Shown here piece after piece: positions 38,335 through 64,000 of a stretch of 64,000 nucleotides of DNA (its first letter is position 1; the number at the start of each line of letters is the position of its first letter). The stretch spans positions 186,001 through 250,000 of the forward strand of contig JALIZF010001872.1 of NCBI GenBank assembly GCA_029948255.1, given 5' to 3'. The notes under the pieces are model-generated. The model did no database searches and was not told the origin of the DNA. It saw nothing but the letters and a program-made list of their open reading frames with translations. This DNA is from Telmatactis stephensoni (taxonomy: Eukaryota > Cnidaria > Anthozoa > Actiniaria > Isophelliidae). Both the position numbers and the translations under genes were made by a program.

Positions 38335-38825
38335 GCATGACCTCGAGCAAAATATTTTCCCGTCTAGTCCTCTCACTCGGTCAAAAAGTACATAGAATTC
38401 CACCTTTGTGTCCATTTTTAGAAATCAGGTGTCAATAGTTCACAAAATCGCAAATCGGCATGTTTGCACTGTACATGCGAATACACTAAACTGTTTCGTT
38501 TGTAAGAGAGAGAAAAAAAAGAGCCAATATGCACAAAAACGAGCCGATATCTAATATTACATTACGTCATTCTGTAAGGACCTCGCGGCGCTCGGTCTGT
38601 ACGTCCATGACCTCGAGCCAAATATTTTTCCATCCGGCCCTCTCTTTCAGTGAATAAGTACATAGAAATTCCATCTTTGTGCTTTTTTCAAACTCCGGTG
38701 TCAACAAATTTAGTTCACGTGCACAAAATTGCAAATCGGTATATTTGCACTGTAAATGCCAATATACTAAACTATTTTCGTTCCTGAGAGATTGCTCAAA
38801 ATGAGCCAATATCAAACATTACGTG
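38335..38825. repeat. Tandem duplication, period about 270 bases
   Basis: CATGACCTCGAGCAAAATAT at 38335 and CATGACCTCGAGCCAAATAT at 38607 start two similar copies. Both continue through AAGTACATAGAA...TTCCA, CAAATCGG...TTTGCACTGTA and ACACTAAACTGTTTCG / TACTAAACTATTTTCG. Confidence 0.8.
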
Positions 38826-39648
38826 TTTAAGCAAAACATTTCAAGGATTTCATTAATGTATAGCTAGGAAATCAGCGAACCGCCTCCTATCAATATAACT
38901 AGTGCTGATTCAAAATATTTTACTGAGTCCTTTTCAGTTTAATGAAGCTGAAAATTTATGAAGCTGAGTATCATCACCCGTGAAATACAATTCAAACAAA
39001 CGAACTGTTTTCGCTGTTGTGACTGTTGTTTGAACTACTATTTTTTAAACAAATCTAGTATATGCATCCTAATATCCAATTAAAAGCACAGGGAGTCCAA
39101 ACTTGATTTTTAAGAAGGGTGATATTTGCATAATTTGTATATTTTCCTGTTTACCGCGTTACTCAATACGTGTTTGTAATAAAGTTAGTACGTTAAGACT
39201 TAGTTTATTTTACGAGGGTGATACTTAAAAGTGACAAACACTTATCAATTTGTGGCCCTCACCTAATAATAATCAACATCATATACCATTAAATCATTAA
39301 GCCAGCGTCCGTACACGTGAGGTTGGTATAGGGCTGTACTGACGCGGTCTTACATAAAATGTTAAGTTGGCACGATTACTTACTTCTGCTATATAACAAT
39401 CTCATATAGAATCCAGTAAACCAATACAGCCATGAGAAAACATGAGAATCCTATTTGCGAGCAAATCATATTTTCATTTATATCTAGTTTATCTGTTTCA
39501 GTATTGACCATTGTTGACACTGATTTATATTTTAATGATTTAATGGTTTATGATGTTGATTATTAACTCGGAAATTATTAACTCGGAAGTCTGGAGTCCC
39601 TTCTCGGGAAAAACACAAAATATGATAACGAAGCTTTTATCTAACAAT

Positions 39649-40388
39649 CCCGACGTAGCTAATCGAACCGTTCGGTAATCGAACTTTATCGAACCCAATC
39701 GAACTTAATCGAACGATTGGGTTCGATTAGTTCGATAATCGAACACAATCGAACCAAAAAATTTCTGTGCGAGTTCGATTGCGTTTGATTTTCGAACTTT
39801 ATCGAACCCAATCGAACTCAATCGAACACCGTTGAAAAAACTTAACTTCACACAATTAAATTACCAAATTTCCACTGAAGCTCCAAGTACAAATGACGAG
39901 GATGAAAGCCAAGCAATTGACGAGAACTTTAAACCAAATCGGGGTACAGAACACGTTAAAAGAAATGGACGACTAAGGAATGGCAGCTTGCTTGTTTTTA
40001 GACGGATTCATCGGGGATTCACATTGACATTGCCCTCACGTATAAATCGGGATTGTAATAAAATTGAAAAAATTTTCTTGGTTTACTTATTTGTTATTTG
40101 GGGAATCCCGTACTAATGATACTTGTATTATCCCATTTCCAGTCGAATGCTATCTATCCTCTGTATGTTTCTAACAAAATCGAACCTATTCGAACTCAAT
40201 CGAACTAATCGAACTACTCGAATTCAGTCGAACCGTTCGATTAGTTCGATTGCTCAAAAAAATTTGTGAGAGTTCGATTTTGTTCGATTACCGAACTCAA
40301 TCGCACCCAATCGCGTGATTGAGTTCGATTAAATTCGATGAAGTTCAATTAATCGAACGTTCGATTTGGTTCGATTAGCTACGTCGGG
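39649..40388. mobile_element. 740-bp TCGAAC-rich transposon with AACAAT duplication
   Basis: The left end CCCGACGTAGCTAATCGAAC is the exact inverse of the right end GTTCGATTAGCTACGTCGGG. AACAAT flanks both sides (39643-39648, 40389-40394). Both sub-terminal zones are arrays of the hexamer TCGAAC in opposite orientations (39662-39830 and about 40175-40375). The unique centre (39832-40116) is an open frame beginning MKKLNFTQLNYQI, of no recognised family. Confidence 0.85.
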
Positions 40389-40894
40389 AACAATGCTATA
40401 TGAATTGAGATTATAAACCTAGCGCGGCGGTTCTAAAATTAGCTCGCGTTATAGATGCATGACCAAGATAAAGATCATGAAACTGTAATCGTGCTTAAAA
40501 GCTAGAACATGGACAAGCATACGTTTTGCCATAAAAACATTGCTCATTTTCAAACAAAGTCAGTGACAACAGACATTTGGACTCAAGGAGATGAAATATT
40601 TGATTTGTTTAATTTGTCCTAGCTGTGACGGTCATGGACGCATTTTACTACTGTGAACCATCGCTATGAAATTCAATATTCTTGGAGTTAAAGTATTATC
40701 TTTTTAAAGTAATTTCTTTTCTTCATTCCATTGTAACAGTTTCCTTACCATAAAGCCTTCTTGAACTTTCATTGCAGGTTTTAGTTTTAATATCTCTATT
40801 TTTCTGGAGTATTTTCGTTATTGAAAACCTTGTCTTTATCGATTTTTCGCGAATTTTCGAAAACCTAATCGAAAATTTTTTCTTAGTTGCTTTG

Positions 40895-41089
40895 ATTGTT
40901 TAAAGTCTTATTTAAAATAAACCGATAAAGAGAAAAATAGAAAGGGTTAAGCCGGATGGTTTTTGTTTTCACCGTTCGAATACCGCGACCTCGGGACCAC
41001 CATATTGAAATATTTCAAGCACAGGAAGCCCGGATCGTTTAAAGTCTTATTTAAAATAAACCGATAAAGAGAAAAATAGAAAGGGTTAA
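40895..41089 (+). repeat. Direct duplication of about 55 bases
   Basis: GTTTAAAGTCTTATTTAAAA followed by TAAACCGATAAAGAG and AAAGGGTTAA occurs at 40898-40951 and again at 41036-41089 without visible change. Confidence 0.9.
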
Positions 41090-42154
41090 CAGGAAGCCCA
41101 GTATCAGCGCACGAAATACGAATGCGCGAGGACATTACCATAATGCACGAATAACTTTGATATCAAGTTATTTTATTGCCTGGTACTTGAATCCATGGAA
41201 ACGCTGCTTATGTAATATTCATCGAACTTGACTTGATCATGATTTACGTCTACGCTGATCACTACTTCTAAAAGTAATTTAGCTGAATAAAAAAAGAAAT
41301 TTTGAAAAACATTCTGGTTGTTAATTGCAAATCCTTTTTCCTTCCACATTTTTCTGTTAAAGATAATAAGCAAAAACGGTTTGTTTTAGCGTTAATTTAG
41401 CTTATATTACAAGTGAAATTTGCCTGGTTATTTAACGTCTTAGAGTTGTGATTATCGTTTACTACAGGTGCTGTTTTTAAAACGACTGAAGTTTTCAAAA
41501 CAAATGAAGATAAAAACTGTGACACATAATGGCACCTCTCCCACTGAGAAAGCAAAACATAATCATGATCTATTGTAGTAAGAGGGAATTGTAGGTCCGA
41601 ATAATGTAAATATAACTTTGTTCACTTAAAAATTCGAGACTTCGAGACGGCTTTTTGCGAAAAATAAAACAAAATAAAAACGAGACTTCAAGACCCGCGA
41701 AATTTGACCGAAATTTTGCGAGACTCTGAGGTTTTGATTGGACGATTCTACACTCCTAATACGTAGTTGAACGTCGATTTTAGCGAACAGCCAAGAGACT
41801 GTGAAAATTAGCTCGTTATAACAAGGTTTCGATATACTCGAGGTTAAAATCCATACATCTTCTGTATGACGGCACTGAAAAAGTGGTTCGTTTTATCGGG
41901 GATATGGTTATACCGAGGTTCGTTAAATCGAGAATCCACATTAATGGAAAATCAAGATAAATATAGTACAGCCTCTCGCGCTCCATTCGATTAAAAAAGA
42001 AATATTTCCTCTTGAAGAATTCCAAAGAATTCTTAAACCAGAAGCTTAATGATGTTTACTGGCAGCTAAATCAACTTTTTGCTATTTACTAAATAGCAAG
42101 GTATATTTCAGTACGACCAGAAAACTGACATTTTGCCATGAAGGGCATTATTTA

Positions 42155-42389
42155 GGGGGTGTTTACATGGCACTAGGATCGTCCTAGCACTAGGATCATC
42201 CTAGCAGGCAAATCATCCTACTTGCTATACATTTACTGCACTCTGTTTAGTAGGATGATCCTAGTACCCGAAGTGAAGACACAAATTTCCATGTAAACAC
42301 AATGCAGTAAATGTATAGCAGGTAGGATGATTCACCTGCTAGGATGATCCTATAGCGCTAGGATAATCTAGTGTCATGTTAACACCCCC
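42155..42389. mobile_element. MITE with TTA duplication (PIF/Harbinger-like), GGGGGTGTTTACATG
   Basis: 235 bp. Termini GGGGGTGTTTACATGGCACT and CATGTTAACACCCCC, flanked by TTA at 42152-42154 and 42390-42392. The interior is repeats of CTAGGATCATCCTA type. A three-base TTA duplication is characteristic of the PIF/Harbinger class. Confidence 0.8.
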
Positions 42390-42762
42390 TTAGAATAGGA
42401 TATGCCAGACAACAGCTGCCTTATAGAGCTCAATTCAAATTTTGGCAGAGTTTCCACAAATAAAATGTTTCTAGAGGCGGGTTGTTTTTTTTCTGAGCCA
42501 TGAAGAGGATTCTACAATTTCATATGTGCATTAAAAACTTGAGATTCCAACCGATGAAATGAAATGAATGGTTTGGAACATTTTCTTTTGCTTAATTGAA
42601 GAAGTTCCAAATTAAACAATTGAATTTCACTTTTATGTGCGTTTACGAAAATTATATACATATATAAAAAGTATATATACATATAAAAAAGTATAAGAAT
42701 GTAATTTCATAAAGTATAAGAATGTAATTCTACATCGAGAAAAAATTCATACGAAAGTCTTA

Positions 42763-42996
42763 GGCCAATGTTCAGACGTCGAACTTTTGCCGTGTCGAAT
42801 CTAATAGTTGCATTTTGTAAATGAGAAGTGCGGCGTCTAAACCTATTGTATTTGACAGATTTGATTAAGTATTAAATTGAAAAATTCAGTTTAAATCAAA
42901 TTTGTCAAATTCATTTGGTTTAGAAGCCGCACTTCTCATCTACAAAATACAACTATTAGATTCGACGCGGCAAAAGTTCGACGTCTGAACTTGGCC
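42763..42996. mobile_element. MITE with TTA duplication (PIF/Harbinger-like), GGCCAATGTTCAGACGTCG
   Basis: 234 bp. The left end GGCCAATGTTCAGACGTCGA pairs with the right end TCGACGTCTGAACTTGGCC, flanked by TTA at 42760-42762 and 42997-42999. Long arms include TCTAATAGTTGCATTTTGTA and its inverse. Confidence 0.85.
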
Positions 42997-45943
42997 TTAG
43001 TCTGGTACTAATTTCCTTAAAAGTACCGGAATTTGACAGTAATACCAATTGCTTAAAGGCTCGAAATCCCAATTAAATACTATTACTGTTGACATCATGC
43101 ATTATTATCACTACTATTGTACTATTTATTTATTATTTTTATAACACTGTACACTATTTGGAGCTATGGTGATGTATACATTATATACAAAACCCCAAAT
43201 GAAAACTGCAAAAACAAAAAACAAAACAAAACAAAACAAAAAAAGTGAAAAACGTCAATGTCAATGTCATCCTTGTCCAAAATATATGGGAGTCCCTTTC
43301 CGGGTAAAATGTGTCAATTAATATAGTTTAATCTCAATATAAAAACAAATATCTTCATAAGGTTTACAATTTTAATTTTGTTTAACTTTCCCGAGTTCAT
43401 GATTATTCTTCATGTTTTTAATTAGAAGCATCTCGATCTCCATGCATAGCCTGCATAGGGGCCCTCGTGAGGGAACTGGGGAAGAGGGAGAGGAGGAGAG
43501 CCCTCTTTCCTTCCCTGTCTCCCCTCCCCCCTCCCCCTCCGCTTTCAAGACGGCTTCTAGGCAGGATATTAGCTCTACTGTCCTACATGCCGCGTTTTGT
43601 GCACTTAACCTCAATAAATAAACGGCTTTAATAGTTAAATAAGTTTCTCGCAACAAAATCCACATAAGCATGATTAACATGTATTTATTCCAACTGGTAA
43701 TACTACTTTTGGCTTATCCCCAAAGAATTTTACAAACATCGCTAGCTCCCTGATGAGTTTTCAAAATGAGCTGCCAAAGAATGACTTACGTTTGTAAAGC
43801 CGCCTTATGTTTTGTTCTAATAGGGTTATATTAATATTTGGCCTTGCTTCTAGAAATGATTTGCAGATACATAGAAGCTCAATAAGTAACTGCTTGAGAT
43901 AGCAGAGTAACTATAAACACTGCTTGCTGGTGGTCAATTCAAGGTCAAACTGTAAGAAAAAATTCAATTGATCAGAAACAATGGCTATAGACAAAACCAC
44001 ATTTGACGATAAAAATGCATAAGGGAAGAGGTCAAAACAATGGTCCAAAGTAGGGTACCTTCAATGGGTATATACTTGTAATATAGCCATCTGGTTTGCC
44101 TCCTTGCCAGTTGGGATTCTTAAACACTTTATGTTTCTTTACCGCGATTATCAGTGTGTATTTTTTCAGGGTTTGAGGACCAGGTTGGAAAAAAGCTTTG
44201 CTTTACATGTTATATCCTCGTTAAACAAAGAGTCTTTTTTTTGGGGAAAATCTCGATATGACTGCATAGTTACAGTTTCTATTTAGAAATACGTCGCTTA
44301 GCATGCCTTCAAACATAAGTTCATTATTTGCTGCAATTTAAAATTTACGTTTCGGGATATTTGATGACAAAGTTCAGCATTTTACTCCTAAAGGTGCTGG
44401 TTGCCTGTTAATACCACCCCACCCCCCTAAATTGGGTACCTTCAGATGACCATTGTTTTGATCTCATCCCCTAAATGTATACTGGCAAATGTGGCTTTAG
44501 TTTATGATTAGAATTAAGAAAGAAAGAGCTCATTTCTATACAATTGCTTCTATAGAGGAGAAAACTCCAAACCTTGATTGTCTAGCAAAGAATCTCGACA
44601 TGTACTACTGGTTTTCTAGAAAAGGAGGGTTAATAACATTTGCGTATACAGAAAGGGAACCATCAAATTTCTACCCGATTCCTTTGTTTGTGTTACTTTT
44701 TTTAGCTCTCAATATCGTGACTTTTTAAATTGTTTTGTATATGATGGCATGGGATTCAAATTAACATTTCCTACAAACAATTTGGCCCTTTTTTCTCTCC
44801 TTTTTGTGGATTTTTCAGACGACCCTCTCTCTTTTCTCCTTCTCCTTTGTTTGAAATTTTATTAGCGAACGAAATTTTTTCAAAAATAATTCCATTTTTT
44901 TTTTCTACATAGCAGAAAGACTCTTTGTTATGATTTCAGCGATGTAGATATTCTTGGAGTACGTTTTGAAAGGGACTATCTGTAGGGGAGAGAAAAACGA
45001 CAAAAGCTTACAAAAGGGCTTCATTAAAACTTAAGTATGATCTTACATAACCATGCTGTTACTCTAATGAATATGCACTATGCTCGCTTGACGGTGTTTC
45101 ACGTCAAACACAAACTGCAAGGCTTCTTCTGCCGTACGGAACCAGAAAACCTACTGCAAGGAAATTTTGCAAAGTTAAAGATAGAAGGACTTATTGGGAA
45201 TGATTAGAGACATAATTGACAAGAAATATCACCAAATTGCAAGTTTACAACGTTATTAAGAAGTGAGTTGGAGGAATTTCAAATTCGCTTTTGGAGAAAG
45301 GCGAGTTTTCTCCAGTAACTCAGTGAAATGGAGTCGTTTATGGCTTTAATGGACGTTTGTAATTCAACTTGATTGAACTTCAGTAATAGTTTGTAATTAC
45401 GGAAGAAGCTTCTCCGCCATCTTCGTCCAAATGTACCTCAATATACAATTCAAACTACTTTAATATTTCAAAAGACGTCATTTAAGGACCAGAAGGTAAG
45501 CTGGTGCAATTTAGTTTGTTTTATGATAAATATTGCTTATTCACTTGAAATGCTTCGTTACAATTAAATGTAATGTCTTTAATATAAATGTTGATAAAAA
45601 TGAGAAATGGTTGAAGAAGCAAAATTAAGAATAATCAAGAATTATTATCCTCGTAAACAATGACAAAGATAGATATAACGCGATAGGACATAATAAAGAA
45701 GCCTTTAGAACACTTTAGAAGGCTTGTAGACATTGACCTTCAAGTAACACCTCAATTACACTAATATTGAAAAAAAAAAATGGCTTCCACAATTTGGTAA
45801 GATTTCGCTACTATCTTACATACATGTAAACAACAGGCAACAATTATATTTGCCTTCTTCTTTGTTTTGTTTTGTTTGTATGATAATTATTTTATTTTTC
45901 ATTTTTTGTTTTAAAATTTTCTCCTCCTTCAAGAACTGACTTC

Positions 45944-46380
45944 TTGATTAACAAGATTAATCATTTTGAGAGTACGAAAGTGGCGTCGCGATGTCATATC
46001 CAGTGTTACTACAGAGACGAAAAAAAAACCCAGTTTATTTTCTATACACGTTTAAATTTTAAGAATGTTTTCACATGTATTAATGTACCAGAAGAAATTC
46101 TCGACCAAAAGTCGTTCTATGACAATGTTTCCAGTTTTATCGACCAGTGTTCATGAAAGTACATTACCGATCCGTCAATGCAAAATACAGTCTAATATTT
46201 GAAAGACTGACTGAAAGCATTCACAAAGACGTCTATGCATTGAAAAAAGCCTATAATATAACCAAAAACTGCAATGTTTGCAAAGAGGAACTCGTTACTG
46301 AACAGTTTCAAGGATACATTTCGAAAGACACACTTTTTATGAAAGTCCATCATCAGTTTTTTCAACGTACTGGCTCTTAG
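45944..46380 (+). other. Possible coding remnant, unrecognised
   Basis: ORF 45944-46156 ends ...FIDQCS and a second ORF in another frame starts across the stop (MFMKVHYRSVNAKYSLIFER...NCNVCKEELV). Together they could be one frame-broken ORF of about 140 residues. Composition is protein-like but no family is recognised and no splice context is clear. Confidence 0.25.
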
Positions 46381-46745
46381 TAATAACTGTGAAGCTAGAA
46401 ATATGTTAGAGCCAAATATTTGCTGGTAATAATTTTGCTTTTGCTTCGAGAGCACGTCGGGGATTTGACTGAAAAGCTTTCTATAAAAAGTTATCGAACA
46501 AATGTAATTCGAAGTTTTAGGACGTCATTTCCGTTGGTGAAAATAAAGTTTTGGGTATATAAAAGAAAATAGCCCAAACATTTTTGAAAAAGAGATTTCA
46601 AAGTATCAAACGCGGAGGCTGTTTCAACTATTTTACAGATATCTCTTTGGGGACAAAAGAACTACAATTTGATATTTAGAGATATATCAAATAACATTTT
46701 TTGTCACTTATCATTGCCTGGTAAGCAGGTGGACCCACAAACAAT

Positions 46746-46762
46746 AATAATAATAATAACTT
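46746..46762 (+). repeat. (AAT)n microsatellite
   Basis: AATAATAATAATAATAA followed by CTTTATTCCAAGC, which may mark the 3' tail of a retroelement. Confidence 0.6.
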
Positions 46763-47657
46763 TATTCCAAGCTTTGAATGGCAATTCCCAAACAGTATAA
46801 CAACTAAGAATTGAAAAACTCAAAAGTCTGTGATAAAACGAGATAGTCAATAAAAATATAAATATCTAGCTGCACTTATACAACAGGAATATCCTCGGAT
46901 TTCTGAGATCGTACGTATATTTATTCGTTGACGGATCAGGTAACAGGATATGCCGTTTACTATTAGGATGTAGAGTATTTCTGTAAAACGTTTGACACAA
47001 GAGTTTCCTTTTATCATAAAGGGTGAGTATTTATGAATTTAAGATGTGAAATACCTACTGCGACAGCATTGTCAATTGGCCAGTTATGTAAAACATCTCC
47101 CTTGGCACCTTCGAAATGCTGTCCTCCAAGGATAAAACAAATTTATATAGAAAAACTTGGAATGGAAATCTCCGTACTGAAGGCTGATTTTTTATGTAAT
47201 CAACATAGATTTTTCTTGCCTCATATGGAGTCTTCTTTTTGTATTCCCTGTAAAACATTTCGGAAGCATTTGCCAGTTTTCCCTTTGCAAATAAAACCCA
47301 AAATTGACTGAATATCAATTTACAATCACGTCCAAATATAATCGAAAATCAAAAAGTACTGAACTTAACTTCTAGCATCAACAGAAACAACCGAAAAGAC
47401 TATAAAGATAACGATAAGAGATAATATACAAAATTGGATATATATTCGAATCATCATCAAACGGGAATCTGTTGTCAGAGTTTAGCGCTGTCAAAGTCCC
47501 GCCAGAATTGCTGCCGACAAAGTCTGGCGATAAAATGCCCACCTGGATTAAACAGCTCAGAGTCGCGAAAATGTTCAGAGTCGCGAAAAAATTACCACTC
47601 ACTTATGTTAAATACACCTGCTAAATGAATAATGTACAATTGTCACTTTCCAGGGAA

Positions 47658-63114
<15,457 letters not shown>

Positions 63115-63193
63115 GTAAGTAAAATAAATGTCTGGGAAACGATAGAATTTTAATACAACTTTTTTTCTAACACTGCACGCGTGCAAGATCGTC

Positions 63194-63453
63194 AGAGGGT
63201 CTCAATGGGGTTTACCTATAGCCGTAAAAGGGCCAAAAATTTAACCGTAAGCCGTAAAAATGCAGAAAAATTAACCGTTAGCCGAAATAAACAGTAAACC
63301 GTAATAGCTTTTCCAGCGTTCTAAACAATGCAAATTAATGTTTAACCATCAAGAACAATGGAAATTACTTATTAATTCACTTTAACAGTAATCGTAAGAA
63401 AGGCAAAATATTAATCGTTAACCGTAATATCCACCACCCCATTGAGACCCTCT
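63194..63453. repeat. MITE with AGAGGGTCTCAATGGGG termini
   Basis: Left AGAGGGTCTCAATGGGGT and right ACCCCATTGAGACCCTCT are inverted repeats. CGTC (extendable to CGTCAG) flanks both sides. The interior repeats the GCCGTAAAA / TAACCGTAA motif. Confidence 0.75.
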
Positions 63454-63715
63454 CGTCAGAGCTGCACCATGTATCCACCTCTGCCACCATTACGCCCGAA
63501 CTGTGTTTTACAAAAAGAGTTTCAGGTGATGAGTTTCGTCATGTGTTCGGGTTTTAAAATAGGCATTAAATTTGACGTGCATTCAAAAAATAGCCATTTA
63601 AAAATTAACTGTTGTTTGAAAACAGAAGGCATGACAAGGAGTTTGAGACGCGTGTCACGTGATATGACACGACCGCCAATTATACTTGGGCGCACTGAAA
63701 TTTTTTTGGGAATTA

Positions 63716-64000
63716 GAGCGGTTTTCATATGAGTGGGAAACGCTACGGTTCGTACCGTGACTTTGTCAGTATTATACCGTAATTTTTATAGAGCGGTTTT
63801 CGTATGAGTGGGAAACTGACCGTACCGTACCGTGACCGTGTCAGTACCGTAATCGGTCGACAAAAACATTCGAAAATCCTGCCGTAACCGTACGGTCAGT
63901 TTCCCACTCATACGAAACCCCCCCCAAAACCATTCGAAAATTATGCGCCGTAACCGTGTCGTAACCGTACCGTGCGGTGACCGTACTGTTTCCCAGTCAT
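63716..64000. repeat. Nested copies of the ACCGT-rich GAGTGGGAAAC MITE
   Basis: AGAGCGGTTTTCATATGAGT at 63716 and AGAGCGGTTTTCGTATGAGT at 63791 start two copies; the inverse GTTTCCCACTCATACGAAAC follows near 63900. The interior is dense in ACCGT / ACGGT motifs. The second copy appears inserted in or tandem to the first and runs to the window edge. Confidence 0.7.

Larger units (their letters stand above)
31276..47600. other. Gene-poor tract, 16 kb; no confident gene
   Basis: AT-rich sequence with transposon remnants, duplications and simple repeats (listed separately). ORFs are short and none resembles a known family. Two abutting ORFs at 45944-46380 are the only ones with protein-like composition. 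A dispersed-repeat tail motif (TTATTTATATAGCGCC then CTGCTCTAGGCGCTAAAG, 33329-33373) resembles SINE/LINE 3' ends. Confidence 0.5.

Noticed and set aside
43372..43680. 102-residue minus ORF and its + strand shadow around a CT-rich stretch
   Set aside because: Low-complexity Ser/Pro/Gly/Glu composition produced by CTCCCC-type sequence on both strands. No gene context.
47055..47318. Minus-strand ORF of 87 residues (KIYVDYIKNQPSVRRF region)
   Set aside because: The composition is plausible, but there is no recognised family, no partner exons and an overlapping + strand ORF of similar length, so coding status cannot be supported.

Overview
The window is animal nuclear DNA. Its genes have many small exons with GT-AG introns. 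They encode metazoan proteins (XPC, CENP-K) and extracellular modules (TSP1, SEA, FN3, D8C, ShKT-like). Non-coding sequence is AT-rich and packed with short inverted-repeat transposons. A cnidarian, most likely an anthozoan such as a stony coral or sea anemone, fits best, but this is inferred from gene and repeat style, not from a diagnostic marker.

Layout. (1) 1.25-14.7 kb, + strand: a nearly complete XPC gene (DNA damage recognition for nucleotide excision repair), about 28 exons. (2) 15.2-23.2 kb, - strand: a complete CENPK gene (inner-kinetochore CENP-H/I/K complex), ten coding exons plus a 5' UTR exon. It converges tail-to-tail with XPC, and its introns hold two large palindromic elements, a SINE and several MITEs. 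(3) 23.2-27.4 kb: intergenic, with MITEs and a tRNA-like pseudogene. (4) 27.4-31.3 kb, - strand: a seven-exon gene for a 280-residue secreted protein, made of a signal peptide, an acidic linker built from three exons of exactly 42 nt, Cys-rich ShKT-like segments and a C-terminal D8C domain. (5) 31.3-47.6 kb: a gene-poor tract with MITEs, a 740-bp TCGAAC-rich palindrome, duplicated segments and simple repeats. (6) 47.66 kb to beyond 63.1 kb, + strand: the first part of an unusual giant gene. It encodes a signal peptide, a serine-rich mucin-like tract in one exon of about 7.4 kb, two thrombospondin type 1 repeats, a SEA domain, three FN3 domains, then a Cys-containing extracellular domain leading into a membrane helix. 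This last part resembles the start of a ligand-gated or P-loop channel module. The gene runs off the window.

XPC and CENPK are housekeeping genes. The secreted D8C protein and the giant mucin/TSP1/SEA/FN3/membrane protein are surface or matrix proteins and are the most novel content. The giant gene has several apparent single-base frame disruptions, so it is either decaying, wrongly assembled in the repeat, or spliced in a non-obvious way. Exon joins were made by eye from splice consensus, phase and remembered homology. No alignment or database search was run.
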